Source of the DNA: Juglans regia
Taxonomy: Eukaryota > Streptophyta > Magnoliopsida > Fagales > Juglandaceae
Reading direction: 5' to 3'
DNA length: 64,000 nucleotides
NCBI RefSeq assembly: GCF_001411555.2
Contig: NC_049901.1
Span: 29,073,555 to 29,137,554, forward strand
In this document: positions 22,914 to 35,194 of the stretch, piece after piece
How positions within the stretch are numbered: the stretch's first letter is position 1
Layout: every line of letters begins with the position of its first letter
Notes under the pieces: generated by a model
What the model was told of the DNA's origin: nothing
Seen by the model: the letters and a program-made list of their open reading frames with translations, nothing else
The model's database searches: none
Position numbers and translations under genes: made by a program

Positions 22914-25900
22914 TGTAACAACCCTTCAGAAATTCACTTGTGCAATTTATATTGGCTTTAAGAACCTCGTGAAAACCCCATAAGTTTTCACAAATCGACC
23001 AATCGCATAGGTTTTAGTCTGTCAACATAGTTAATATTATCATTCATTATGATGCCAGAACTGCCATTTTAATTATTTGAGATAGTTAGAAGTGTTTGAA
23101 TGCATTACGGTCTGCACCATTAGACTTAGTTGATCATTTAGGATTTTATGGCGTAATAAGTCCATTTTCATATTTTCGGACGAAATGCCTGTTCGAAACT
23201 GTGAAATTATTCTTAGGGGCACTTCGAGTTTGAATTTCGGTAAACAATTTTCAATGTAGGTTAATATGAATATTTAGCATTTTTCAGCACTAAGTTTATT
23301 ATGCACTTTTTCGGAGTGAATAATAATCTTAATAAGTGCAACAAGTGTAGTGTTTTCAAAATCACAGTGTGGAATGTCCAAATTAGGTTAGAAAAGCTTT
23401 ATTTGGACACTTGACAAGATCTTAGCCACCCATAGTGAATAGTATTAGACACTTGGTACCATGAGGAACGTTTGATGGATTTAAAGGAAACAAGGTGTGA
23501 GATCATGCCACCTAAGCAAAAACCCTATTCCGTCCGACCAACCAAATTGTGCCAAACTAAAGAGGATTTACACCCTAGTAAAACCCTATATGGTTTGAAT
23601 CCAATTGAGAACCCCAAAGCATGGTTGAAACCAAAATCCTAAACAATTTTATCCAAACCCTAAAGTTGACCTTCAAATCCTAACCGAATTGGTTTCTAGC
23701 ATTGTGTTTAATCAATTGATTAAATTTCTTCCACATGTTATTAATCCTTCAAATTTATGTTATTAAATCATTATCCAACCTTTTTAATCTTGGATATTTT
23801 ATTGGGCCAAGAGAAATTGGATTTGGGCTTGATAGCAACCCAAACCCTCTTAAAACCCGAAATTGTGGCTCATTCGGTTTAGGCCCATTAAGGCCCACGA
23901 ATTTGGCCAACTTAGCATTGCTTTTTTGCTAAGTAATTGCACCCCCACATGACTGATCATATTTATTCAAGAGGGCCTAGAGGGTACTTGAAGTGAAAGG
24001 CTACAAGGCCATCTCACTCTTTCCATTCTACCCTTATCATCTTCCATAACTTGCGTAAGAAGCTCTCTAGCCCACTTCCCATGCAAATCAACTCTTCTTT
24101 ACACTTTTCTTTGAAAGAACACAAAAGACTCTCGGACAACTTTCTGAGTTCTTTTGCACGCTTGATTCAAAACTCTTATAAGTGTCTTCTCACAATGTTT
24201 CATTCATGAAAATTGTTCCTTTATGAGTCTAGTTTACGTATATATATATATTATTTATTCCATTTGAAAATCATTTGATTGGTCCAACATTATTTAAACC
24301 CTAGAAAGGTCATTCTGGGTGATAAATTGGGGAGAGTGTTATATTTTGAAGTTTTGGAACAAGCTAATGGATAGATGTTGGTTTGAAATTTTTATGGAGT
24401 ATTTTAAACATGTATATATGATTATTGGCTCAGGATTTGTTGCATGATTAATGGTTTTGATGAAAGATTTTCTTAGATCTAGAAACTTAGAAACTAGGAG
24501 AGGAAAAATAGTTTCTATTTTAAGAAAGTTTGGATATTTTGTATTTAAACCTATTCCAATGACTTTGATAATTTTATTAAAGGATCCTAAGCCTCTTATA
24601 TACATGTTATAATATTAGTTTGAAAATATTTGATCTTATATTAAAATATATTAATTTTCATGCAAGGAGATATTCAGATAGGTCAAAGAATTGATGTCCT
24701 TAGATAAATCCATGTTTTGGTTGATTTTTAACCATGTGATCTTGAGTTTAAAGCTTAGATATGTTTTAGGACATCTTTCTAAACCATGTGATATTTTGAT
24801 TTGAAGATCACATTTTTATATGTCTTGAATCAAAAGGTTGATCAAAACTAGTTTAGAAACAAAAATATGTTTTTGAACTTAGAAAGAAACCGAAAGTTTC
24901 AAGTATTGTTTCAAGTGATTTTGATATTTTTTCATGATTCAAAACATAATTATTCTTGGGAATATGTTATGAGTATATTAGAAGAAAATTTTTATTTTAA
25001 TCATTAGTTTTGAAATTTGAAAGAATTGCAACATAAATAAAGGGAAATAGCCTATGTAAGTTTTGGCCCCTATAGAGTTTTCATGGTTGTGTTTAGTTTT
25101 AAATATTTTTGAATTGATATTTGAGTTTACGACAAAATCTACATACCTGTAGAGGGTAAAACACTTAAGTTAGAGGTTAAATGATCATTTTTGGAGTTAG
25201 GATGCAAAATCCTCAAGTTAGGGGTAAAATGATTATTTTTTTACAAGTAGAGGGTAAAATGGTAATTTTACTCTAAGTTACGATTTTTCCATATTCCTAA
25301 TTGTTAGGGATAAAGTTCTAATTTTTAAAAATCACTACTTTCAGTTCATTGCGATCGCGCTTGAGTTTTGTTTAGAAACATAAAAATCGAGGTAAGTTAG
25401 CTTTTAACTTATTAGTAGTTTACTATGTATGGGTGATAATTAAAGGAACTACAGTGTATGTATGTATGTTATCATATATGCCATGTCATGCCACATCATT
25501 ACACATTCATCTGTTACAGAGAATTTATTCTGTCACAAATTTTTTATTTATTACACAATATATTCTGTCACGCATTATTACATGTTGCAAGTATGTCATG
25601 TTACGTTATGCCATTTGTTACATATATGCCATGTCATATAATGTTCACTGTTGAATGACATATTTCTATCTCAAGTAAGTCATGTCTTTTGAATTACGTT
25701 CATATCATGTTATGCTACGTCAGAGCTTCTATCCTTTCGTATTCAAGTCACATTTCGTCTCAAATACAGTTTGTGTATTTCGAGAACAATCATGTCAAGT
25801 TATCATGTCTATCTTAACCCTAAGTGCTAGGATGATGTAATATCCTAGTGGAACTCCTCTATTCATGCTGGAGTGTTTAAATAGATGTGAAATTTCCTGG

Positions 25901-26461
25901 GTTGATGAAATACAGTCAATAGGTTATGGATGAGGCCTAACTATCTGGTCATCGGAGCGCGCCAGACACTAACACTGATGGAGCCATATTTTATTTCACG
26001 TGTGTCCACAGCAATTGTAGCACAAACAGTTTATGGGGTCATAACAATTGTGACGCTTGACGTATGGGGTCACAGCAATTGTGGCGCATATACTATGTGA
26101 GACATAGTAATTGTGACACAGAATACGTGGAGCCACAATAACTGTGGAGCACGTATGAACGCACTCACAGCTGGTCTAGATTCCATGTGTTGTGATGTAG
26201 TAATTGGTAGGGACACATGGCTCTAGGGGACCCATGTAGCACCCACATGTTTACGTTTATCAAGTTAAATGAATAAGATTCCAAGTTCATGTATTTCACG
26301 TTCATGTAAGTCCTCGTACAGTTAAGTTATTGTTCAGTTCATGGTTATTGTTAAATCATGGTAATCCCATGAGATAAGACTACTCTATCATGGTAAACCC
26401 ATGAGATAAGACTACTCTATCGTGGTAACCCCACGAGACAAGAACATCATGGTAATTCTAT

Positions 26462-26835
26462 GAGGTAAGAATATGTTTCAAGTTCATGTTATGTCATGTT
26501 CAAGTTTATGTTATGTTATGTTCACGTTCATGCTATCTTTCTAGCCCATGTTATGTTCAAGTTCAAGTTCATGTTATGTTCAAGTACAAGTTCATGTTAT
26601 GTTATGTTCACGTTCATGTTGTGTTCAAGTTCAAGTTCACATTCATGTTATGTTATGTTTACGTTCATGCTATATTTCAAGTTCACGTTCATGTTATGTT
26701 ATATTCATATTCATGTTATGCCATGTTTCAAGCTCACGTTTATGCCATGTCAAGTCAAGTTTTGGTTCACATTTTGGTTCAAGTTACGCCAGTTATGCTA
26801 TGTCATATGTGAAGTTATGTTATGTTTTACGTTAA
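26462..26835 (+). repeat. Low-complexity TTCATGTTATG-type tract in B solo LTR
   Basis: Degenerate repeats of caagttcatgttatgtt. Open frames in all three phases (for example 26486-26812 and 26496-26903) arise because the repeat lacks stops. Confidence 0.8.
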
Positions 26836-26936
26836 GTTATACTATGCTTACTTATGACTTTGATTATGCATTCATGCTTTTACTGTCATGCATGCATCAT
26901 TAACCTGTGTGGAGGTTTTCTATTAACTTGCTGAAA

Positions 26937-26993
26937 TTTGTAATTAAATCTCATTGTGGTAGTCTCAACTACCATTCTCCCCCCGAATGGTAG
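26937..26993 (+). other. LTR hairpin module, B solo LTR
   Basis: TGGTAGT...ACTACCA and ACCATTC...GAATGGT stems are intact. The first stem reads AAATTTG...AAATCTC and is weaker. Confidence 0.65.
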
Positions 26994-27339
26994 ATCTTGT
27001 TACAGGATCTGTAGAGGAGTCGGGAATCGACCAACTGGAAACGGTCGACTAAGTGATGGTGCGACGTCGATGATAAGATAGTAGTTAATTTAAATTACTA
27101 CTTGTACTATGGAGTTGAATCTCCAGTACTCTTTTGATGACAGCCATTTTGGACTAGCATTGTGATCTCAATTGTTTAGTACGTCATTATGTATGACGTA
27201 TGTTTTAAGTATTTGAGATATTTTCAGTTTGGTGCATAGTATTGCTATAGAAAAAAAATTATCCGCTGTAAATATTGCATAATTCTAGATGCATGTTAAG
27301 ATGTCCATCCAATCCCAAATGTAATTTGGGGGCATCACA

Positions 27340-27842
27340 AGGGTAGCACACACACTCACCCACAAGCCTATGCCACTTGGCATGCATGCAGACGCTCACT
27401 CTCTAGGGAGATGAAGGGTTTTTGGTTAAAAGACACATTTGCACATAAGGTTCATTGAACCTAGACTCACTAAAAATACTCCAAAGGACATTAAGGTTTT
27501 GGGTTGGGCAAGGCACACGCCACTTGTCCAAGGGACTCTTTGTCTTCCCAAAGCAAGGCAATGATGCATAAGGAAGTGGGAGAGTTTCGGCCAAGGGGAG
27601 AAGAATCTGCCACATGGCACACATGCATAGGTCGTCTAGCATCCAATGGGGAAATTAGGAGGGACTTGAAGAGGTCTATAAAAAGGGAAGAGGCCACGCC
27701 CAAAGGCTTTCCTTTGGCATTTTTGGATCTCCTTGCACTTGCCTCTCTTCTTCGCCACACTCCCTTACACGCCACTTAGAAGATTTCTCTCTTCCAAGTT
27801 TCAAACACCATTTTCTTACACTTTCTTCTCAAGCAAACAAAC
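27340..27842 (+). repeat. Fragment E, middle part: A-type LTR promoter region, plus strand
   Basis: It contains tataaaaa at 27677-27684, followed by a leader that resembles that of element A after its TATA box (compare the minus strand 6925-6860: both have an 'aaggctttc/agggctttt' then 'catttt-ggat' order). U3-type TGCCAC words occur at 27370, 27510 and 27605. It is cut on the left by the B solo LTR and on the right by the Athila-like insertion. Confidence 0.6.
27677..27684 (+). promoter_or_regulatory. TATA box of fragment E
   Basis: TATAAAAA in the expected place of an A-type LTR. It is followed by a purine-rich leader. Any transcript would soon enter the Athila-like element. Confidence 0.5.
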
Positions 27843-28136
27843 TGATTAAGTGTCAAAAATTACATGATTAAGCTACTAAAGTGAATAATTTGTTTAACCA
27901 AAATATGAATGAAGCACTTAATTATGTAGTAATTTTTAGTTCTTGACTCAATATTGAATTTTGATATTTTGCACTTGAAAGGAGTTGTATTGCAATTAGT
28001 TCACACCAAAATTAATACTCCAAAAATTTTACTCATATTTTATTTATGTTGCAGGACATTATGGGTAAAATATTAATTTACATGGGTATTCTTGGAAATA
28101 CCCAACTGGCACAACAACATCAAAAGGGAAACTCAA

Positions 28137-28530
28137 CCAACGCAGATGCAAAACGCAGGGGCTCGAGGAGCTTCACGCACGGACAACAGACTGAAGCACG
28201 CGAAACGCAGGAGCTGGAGGTGAAATGGTGCAGCAGCACATTCTCGCACTCACAGCAGGGCACTCACGCGAACCTGGGCTGGAGTCAAAACGCATGAAGT
28301 GGAAATGCTGGGCTGAAGCGAATCTGTGCTGGGCTGGCTCAAAATGCAGGAAACGGAGAGATGAAACGCGGACGCGGGGCTAGCTCGAAACACATGAAAA
28401 GGCCACGACTCACGCACGCTCAAAACGCAGAAATTGGTGTTGGGCAGAAACGCACAGAGGCAGGGATGCACTAAGTGGAACGCAGGAGTTGAGATCAAAA
28501 CGGGTAGCTGGAAAATGTGAAACGCAGATG
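28137..28530 (+). promoter_or_regulatory. AAACGCAG-rich block upstream of the Athila-like TATA box
   Basis: About ten AAACGCAG-like words, some decayed to AAATGCAG or AAACACA, lie 20-60 bp apart in a GC-rich patch in an otherwise AT-rich LTR. The same block recurs at 36650-37040 with further C-to-T or G-to-A changes. A promoter-proximal binding array is an inference from position. Confidence 0.5.
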
Positions 28531-28540
28531 GGATGGAGAG

Positions 28541-28548
28541 TATAAAAA
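28541..28548 (+). promoter_or_regulatory. TATA box, Athila-like 5' LTR
   Basis: TATAAAAA, repeated at 37051-37058 in the 3' LTR. Confidence 0.7.
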
Positions 28549-29606
28549 GAAATTTTTTTTCGTGCGCCGGAAGAACTGGTTACTGGGTTTTATTTTTCTT
28601 TGGGATTTTTCGTCTGCTTGGTTCTCTTTGCTTCTTTATTTCCGTCTGTTTTTTTTTTCTTCTTAGTTTCAGATTTCAGCACATTTTAGGGATACAATAT
28701 ATTTTTCATTCAACAATTTTCCTTTGAAACAGTAATTAGTGATGTTGGATTTTAATCTTTTTGAGCATTTTGTTAATCTAGAGATGATAGGCTAGATTTT
28801 TAGTTTGGAATTCAATGAGTAACCCATGACTATTTGGGGTTGGATTTTCTTCAATATTTAGTGCTTTTGATGATTAACTTGATGGATTATATTTCAATGT
28901 GCATCTAGAAAAGATTAGAGTTATTTGTTCTTAGTTTAGATCAATTGTAGACGTAAAGGCACAATTGATACTTGAACAAGTAACATGACTTTGATAGTTT
29001 TCTTTCATTTTTCTATGATTGTCATATAATTTGTCAAGTGGTTTTATTAGAATAAAAATTGTGGTTTATTGCTATATTATCTGACCATGATTTCTAGGAA
29101 TGAGAGAATGGTTGAGAGAAAATGAAAAGAGAAGTAAATCCATCCCCAAATTAGTGGGCGAAAATTACATCCCAAGTGTTTGTTTAATTGCTTCTTACAA
29201 GTTGAAGTCAACTTCCGCACATTTTCTTTAAATCTCTTGATTCTTAGCAATTTTAGAAAAATAGATTCACTTTTATTTTTAGCTTTATTTATACTTGAAC
29301 GTCTCGACAATTTCACTCATAATTCATTCCACACTCCCTTAGTAAATAGCCCCCCATTCAGGTGTTAATATTGTTAGCGGTTAAGTTTTGAAATTTATTT
29401 CTCATTTCATTGCTAGCTCATTTAGTTTACTCTTTTCTTATCATTTTAAACTTTCGTGTCACTACAAACAGTAATATGTGGTCTTGGAAATATGAAATAC
29501 TTGCTAAATTCTCATTGTCCCTGTGAATTCGATCTTGGGATTTACCCTTGTATTACTTTGACAGCTTCTATGCTTGGAAGTCGAAATTAAAAGCTGATCA
29601 AGTTTT

Positions 29607-29624
29607 TGGCGCCGTTGCCGGGGA
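29607..29624 (+). other. Primer binding site, tRNA-Asp type
   Basis: TGGCGCCGTTGCCGGGGA lies seven bases after the 5' LTR. This sequence is typical of Athila-lineage elements, which use the 3' end of tRNA-Asp as primer. Confidence 0.85.
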
Positions 29625-29781
29625 CAACTGGTGTTTAGCAAAGCATTCTCATATTGTTGAGAAGACGTTTGTAGCGCTGTGAATCTCTTCACAGCTTGGG
29701 TGACATTTTTCTTTATTTTATTTTACATTATTATTTGTTGTATTTGTCTTGCATATTGTTTTATTTTCTGTTCTTGTTTGT

Positions 29782-31589
29782 ATGACTGGTTGGACTAGGG
29801 ACCAAACTTCTCGGTTGGTTAGGACAGAATCACAAACATCTTTTACCTCAGCATCACTTTCTCTTGAGTCATCTTCTGACACTAATAGTACCATGGCTGA
29901 AAATGAGAATCATGATCGGGAAGCAGTGAATCAGAATAGGACACTTAGAGATTATTTACAACCTGTTAGAACAAGCACGCCCTCATGCATAATTCTACCT
30001 TTGAATGCAAATGTCTTTAATTTCAAACCTGGAATGATTCCATTAATTCCACATTTTCATGGCATGGATTCTGAGAATCTGTACCTTCATATCAAAGAAT
30101 TTGAAGAGGTTTGTTCTACATTCATGGACCGAACATGCACTGAAGAGGTTATTAGACTAAAGTTGTTTCTATTTTCCTTGAAAGATAAAGCTAAAACGTG
30201 GTTAAATGCATTAAGACCTAGATCCATAGGCACATGGCAGGAAATGCAAACTGAATTTTTGAAGAAATTTTTTCCAATACATAGGACAAATGCACTTAAA
30301 AGACAAATCATGAATTTTACCCAAAAAGATTCTGAAACTTTTTATCAAAGTTGGGAAAGGTTCAAGGATCTTTTAAATGCTTGTCCTCATCATGGTTATG
30401 AAAATTGATGTTTGATAAGTTTTTTTTATTAAAGTTTGCACCTAAAATGCGCCAATTTGTACAAACCATGTGTAATGGAGAATTTTTTGACAAAGAGCCT
30501 AAGGAAGCATTTGAATATTTTGATTACCTTGCTGAAAATGCTCAATCTTGGGACACAACTGATGTGCATGATAGGTCTAGGCAAGTTGAGTCGGGTCATG
30601 GAAAATATACTTTAAAAGAAGATGATGATTTGCGTGCTAAATTAACCTTGTTGTCTAGAAAAATGGAAGCTATGGAATTGAAAAAGGTAAATGAAGTGCA
30701 TGCTGTCCATAAAAATTCAGAGAAGTGTAGCATATGTGAGGACCATGGGCATTCAACTAATGAGTGTCCCACGATCCCCGCATTCAAAAAGGTATTGTTG
30801 GACCAATCTAATGCTGTAAATATGATACAAAAATCATATTCTGGTCCTTACTCTAATTCTTACAATCCAGGATGGAGAAACCACCCAAATTTTGGGTGGA
30901 GGAATGACCAGCAATTAGCTCCAGCAGCCTTGGCTCCAGGACCCTCTCAACTCGCAATTCAAGCACCTCCAATGCAAAAGAAGGGACTTAAGGAGACGAT
31001 ACATCAATTGTCAAACACCTTGCAGCAGTTTATGCAAGGTCAAGCAACAATCAACAATCAAAACTCTCAAGCGATAAATGACATTCGGAGCACACTTACA
31101 AAGATGACTACGGCATGGAGCTCTCAAGAGAAAGGAAAACTTCCTGCACAACCTCAACCCAATCCACAAAGTCAGCCACCACAAGGAGCGGTTGAGAGTT
31201 CAAATGTGAGGCAAGTGAAGGCGGTCACTACTTTGAGAAATGGTAGGGTGGTGAACATTCCAGCTCAAGGTTCAGACAAGGCTGGTAAGTTCTCTAAACT
31301 TGTACAAAATGAGGCTGAAAATGGTGAGTTTGAACAAAATGAAACGGAAACTGAAAAGATTTCATGTCCTGTACCTGCTCCTTTTTCTCAAAGATTGGTT
31401 CCTCTGCACAAAGGCAAACACCAATCTGAAATTTTAGAAATATTCAAGCAAGTTAGGATTAATATCCCTTTGTTGGATGCTATTCAACAAATTCCTACAT
31501 ATGCTAAGTTTCTAAAAGATTTGTGTACGGTTAAAAGGAAATTAAATGTGCAAAAGAAAGCTTTTCTTACGAGCAGGTCAGTGCCATAA
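29782..31589 (+). pseudogene. gag: gag of the Athila-like element, frame-broken
   Basis: Gag packages the element RNA. The first part (to 30408) holds the capsid-like region: FHGMDSENLYLHIKEFEEVC, SLKDKAKTWL, and FLKKFFP followed by the WERFKDLL helix. A stop at 30406-30408 and a shift follow. The second part (30405-31589) continues with CNGEFFDKEP, FDYLAENAQSW and a CCHC knuckle (CSICEDHGHSTNEC) at 30726-30767, then a Gln/Pro-rich tail. A one-base shift near 31571 separates it from the protease frame. Start choice: the first in-frame ATG with a gag-like continuation is 29782. A later ATG at 29893 has the stronger context (accATGG) and may be the true start. Confidence 0.85.
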
Positions 31590-34500
31590 TTCAGAGCAAT
31601 ACCCCACCAAAATATAAGGACCCCGGTTCACCAACAATTGCTTGTGTTATAAGAAGTTCAAAAATTGGTCAAGCATTGTTAGATCTAGGTTCAAGTGTGA
31701 ATTTACTGCCTTATAATATTTATGAGCAACTTGGTTTGGGAGAATTAAAACCAACTCCTATCATTTTACAACTAGTGGATAGGTCTATTAAAATGCCAAG
31801 AGGAGTTGTTGAGGATGTCTTGGTTCAAGTAGATAAATTCTTTTATCCCGTTGATTTTGTTGTGTTGGATGTTCACTTGACACCAAAATCTTCTTTTCAA
31901 GTACCTGTGATTCTTGGGAGACATTTTCTTACTACTTCAAATGCATTAATAAATTGTAAGAGTGGTGTTTTAAAGCTGAGTTTTGGGAACATGACCCTTG
32001 AACTAAACATTTTCAATATTTGTAGGCAACCTCAAGACTTGGAAGATGTACAAGAAGTGAATTTGTTGGAAAGCATTCTTGAGGAAGAGACTTATTTGGC
32101 GTACTAGCCCACTAACCTGCTATTTGAGTTGGAAAATATTTGTGAACTCCTCACTGATGACACCCCCATTGATGTTTCTCATGTTTTTAATGCAGAAAAT
32201 AAATTTGAGACTAAATGGAGGCCAAATATTGAGCAACTCCCACCGTTGATAGCAAGTTTGAAGCCTTCAGCAAATGAAATCCCAACACTAGAGCTAAAGC
32301 CATTGCCGAATGACCTGAAATATGCATTTCTGGGACCGGACAACACCTTCCCAGTGGTGATTTCAGCCCAACTCTCTCATGATCAAGAAGGGAAATTGAT
32401 GGAAGTCTTAAAGCAGCACAAAGGTGCCATTGGGTGGACAATCGCAGATATAAAAGGTATAAATCCTCTTGTGTGCACTCATAGGATTTATTTAGAGGAA
32501 AATGCTAAAGTCTCTAGGGAGATGCAAAAGAAATTAAATCCTACTATGAAAGAGGTGGTAAAAACAGAGGTTTTGAAACTACTTGACGTGAGAATCATCT
32601 ACCCTATTGCGGACAGCAAGTGAATAAGTCCCATTCATGTAATTCCAAAAAAATCTAGACTTACCATTGTGAAAATTGATAAAGATGAATTGATTCCTAT
32701 TAGGATTTCTACTGGTTGGCGAATGTGTATAGATTATAGGAAGTTGAATGCCGCCACTAGGAAAGATCATTTCCCTTTGCCATTTCTTGATCAAGTGTTA
32801 GAAAAAGTTGCGGGCTATGATTTCTATTGCTTTCTTGATGGATATTCTGGTTTTTGCCAAATAGAAATAGCGCCTGAAGATCAAGAGAAAACAACTTTTA
32901 CTTGCCCATTTGGCACTTTTGCATTTAGAAGAATGCCTTTTGGACTATGTAATGCACCAGCTACTTTCCAAAGATGTATGCTTAGTATTTTCAGCGACAC
33001 GATTGAAAACTATTTGGAAGTATTCATGGATGATTTTTCAGTGTTTGACAGTTCTTTTGATGCATGTTTGACTAACTTAAAAGCTGTTTTAGGCAGGTGT
33101 GAAGAGAAGCATTTGCTTCTCAATTGGGAAAAGTGTCATTTCATGGTTCAACAAGGCATAGTTCTTGGTCACATAGTCTCATCACGAGGTATTGAGTTTG
33201 ATAAAGCTAAGGTCGAGCTTATCTCCAAGCTTCCTATACCCAAAACAGTAAAAGAAATCAGATCATTTCTTAGGCATGCTGGGTTTTATAGGAGATTCAT
33301 TCAAAATTTTAGTTCTATCTCTAAGCCTTTGTGTGAGTTCCTTATGCATGATGTTGCTTTTGAATGGAGCTCTTCTTGTCAAGATGCTTTTGATAAGCTG
33401 AAAATTTTGCTCACTACAGCCCCTATCATGCAGCCTCCTGTTTGGTCTACTCCTTTTGAGATAATGTGTCATGCTAGTGATGTAGCCATAAGAGCTGTTC
33501 TTGGACAGCGTAGAAATAAGTTCTCACATGTCATTTCTTATGCAAGTAGAACTCTAAATGGAGCTCAAAGAAATTATTCGACCACAGAAAAGGAATTGCT
33601 TGCTGTAGTTTTTGCATTAGACAAGTTTCGAACTTATATTCTTGGTTCTCCTGTGGTTGTTTTCACTGACCATGCAGCGTTAAAGTACTTATTGTCGAAG
33701 AAGGATGCTAAACCACGTTTAATCCGATGGATTCTTCTTCTCCAAGAATTCGACCTTATCATCAAAGACAAGAAGGGTGCTGAAAATGTAGTTGCCGACA
33801 ACTTGTCTCGGCTTACATTTGCTGAAAATGAGCACACTATCCCTATCCTTGACTCTTTTTCTGATGAACAATTAATGTTAGTTGAAAATTTACCTTGGTT
33901 TGCTGACATAGTTAATTTTTTGGAGACAGGACAAACTCCACCCCATTGGAGTGCTCAAGACATACGAAAATTCAAGCATGAGGTAAAGTCATTCTTCTAT
34001 GATGATCCTTACTTGTTTAAATATTGTTCTGACCAAATCATAAGGAAATGTGTGCCTGATCAGGAGATACAAGCTGTTATTTCTTTTTGTCATAATGAGG
34101 CTTGTGGGGGGCATTTTTCTGCAAATAAAACCATTGCAAAAATTTTACAAAGTGGGTTTTATTGGCCGCGTATGTTTAAGGATGCGTATGATTTTTGCAA
34201 AACTTGTGAGCCATGTCAAAAACTAGGCATGATCACTAAGAGAAACATGATGCCTTTACAACCCATTTTGGTCATTGAGATTTTTGATTGTTGGGGAATT
34301 GATTTTATGGGACCATTTCCATCTTCTTTTGGTTATTTGTATATCCTCGTGGCTGTTGATTATATTTCTAAGTGGGTTGAAGCCATTCCATGTAAAACAA
34401 ATGACCATAAGATTGTGCTTAAGTTTTTAAAAGAAAACATTTTCGCTAGATTTGGCATGCCTAGAGCTATCATTAGTGATAATGGAACTCATTTTTGCAA

Positions 34501-35194
34501 CAAACCATTTGCTGCCCTCATGAAAAAATATGGTATACAACATATGGTTTCCACTCCATATCACCCGCAAATGAATGGGCAAGCTGAATGAGCTAATAGG
34601 GAACTTAAGCACATCTTAGAAAAAACAGTCAACTCTAACAGAAAAGATTGGTCTTTAAGGCTTACTGATGCACTTTGGGCTTATAGGACAGCCTTTAAAA
34701 CCTCTCTTAACATGTCCCCTTATTGCTTGGTATATGGAAAGGCATGTCATCTTCCCGTTGAGCTTGAACATAAGGCATATTGGGCTGTCAAACAATTTAA
34801 TTTTTCTATTGACCATTCTGGTTCTGTGAGAAAATTTCAGATTTCAGAATTGGATGAGTTTAGGCGAGATGCATATGACAATTCTAAATTATCAAAGGAA
34901 CGCATGAAGGTATTACATGACAAGCACATCCAAAGAAAGAATTTTGAGCCCAATGAGCAAGTCTTCCTTTACAATTCCTGCTTCCATCTATTTCCAGACA
35001 AATTAAGATCGAGGTGGAGTGGGCCTTATGTAGTTTAGGTTGTGTTTCCATATGGAGCTATTGAGATTACTAATCCTCAAAATGGAAATACTTTCAAAGT
35101 TAATGGCCAACGACTTAAACATTTTTTGGCAAAACTTTCACATGAGGATACTTCCATTCCTTTGGAAAATCCCACTTATTCTCATGGTCCTTAG
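31571..35194 (+). pseudogene. pol: pol of the Athila-like element (PR - RT - RNase H - IN), four in-frame stops
   Basis: One frame of 1,208 codons runs through with no frameshift. It is interrupted only by TAG 32105, TGA 32621, TGA 34589 and TAG 35036. Protease: active-site LDLGSS with Asp at 31682, then VILGRHFL. Reverse transcriptase about 32680-33160 with FMDD at 33023-33034 intact. RNase H about 33440-33810 ([26 protein letters not shown]). Integrase: zinc-binding stretch 34090-34220, core Asp at 34301, Asp at 34478 and Glu at 34586, spaced D-35-E. The third stop follows that Glu directly. The C-terminal part continues past the 35036 stop to 35194. The catalytic residues are all present, so loss of function comes from stops rather than active-site decay. 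Confidence 0.92.

Larger units (their letters stand above)
22914..27339 (+). mobile_element. Family B solo LTR, plus
   Basis: 4,426 bp, starting TGTAACAACCC and ending GGGGGCATCACA. It aligns with B1 and B2 from end to end. Flanking five-mers ggggc and agggt share three bases, consistent with a decayed target duplication but not proof. It contains a terminal hairpin at 22969-22991, the AT palindrome near 25255, a low-complexity tract (26462-26835) and the hairpin module (26937-26993). No gag or pol adjoins, so it is a solo LTR. Confidence 0.85.
27843..29600 (+). repeat. Athila-like 5' LTR
   Basis: 1,758 bp, from TGATTAAGTGTC to AAGCTGATCA. TATA box at 28541-28548. The 400 bp upstream of it are GC-rich and carry repeated AAACGCAG words. 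Confidence 0.9.

Noticed and set aside
26486..26903. Overlapping 95-135-codon open frames in three phases
   Set aside because: They run through the TTCATGTTATG low-complexity tract, which lacks stops. The same happens at 52520-52794, 53276-53611, 56667-57151 and 60425-60724. Composition is Cys/Met/Val-rich repeat translation.
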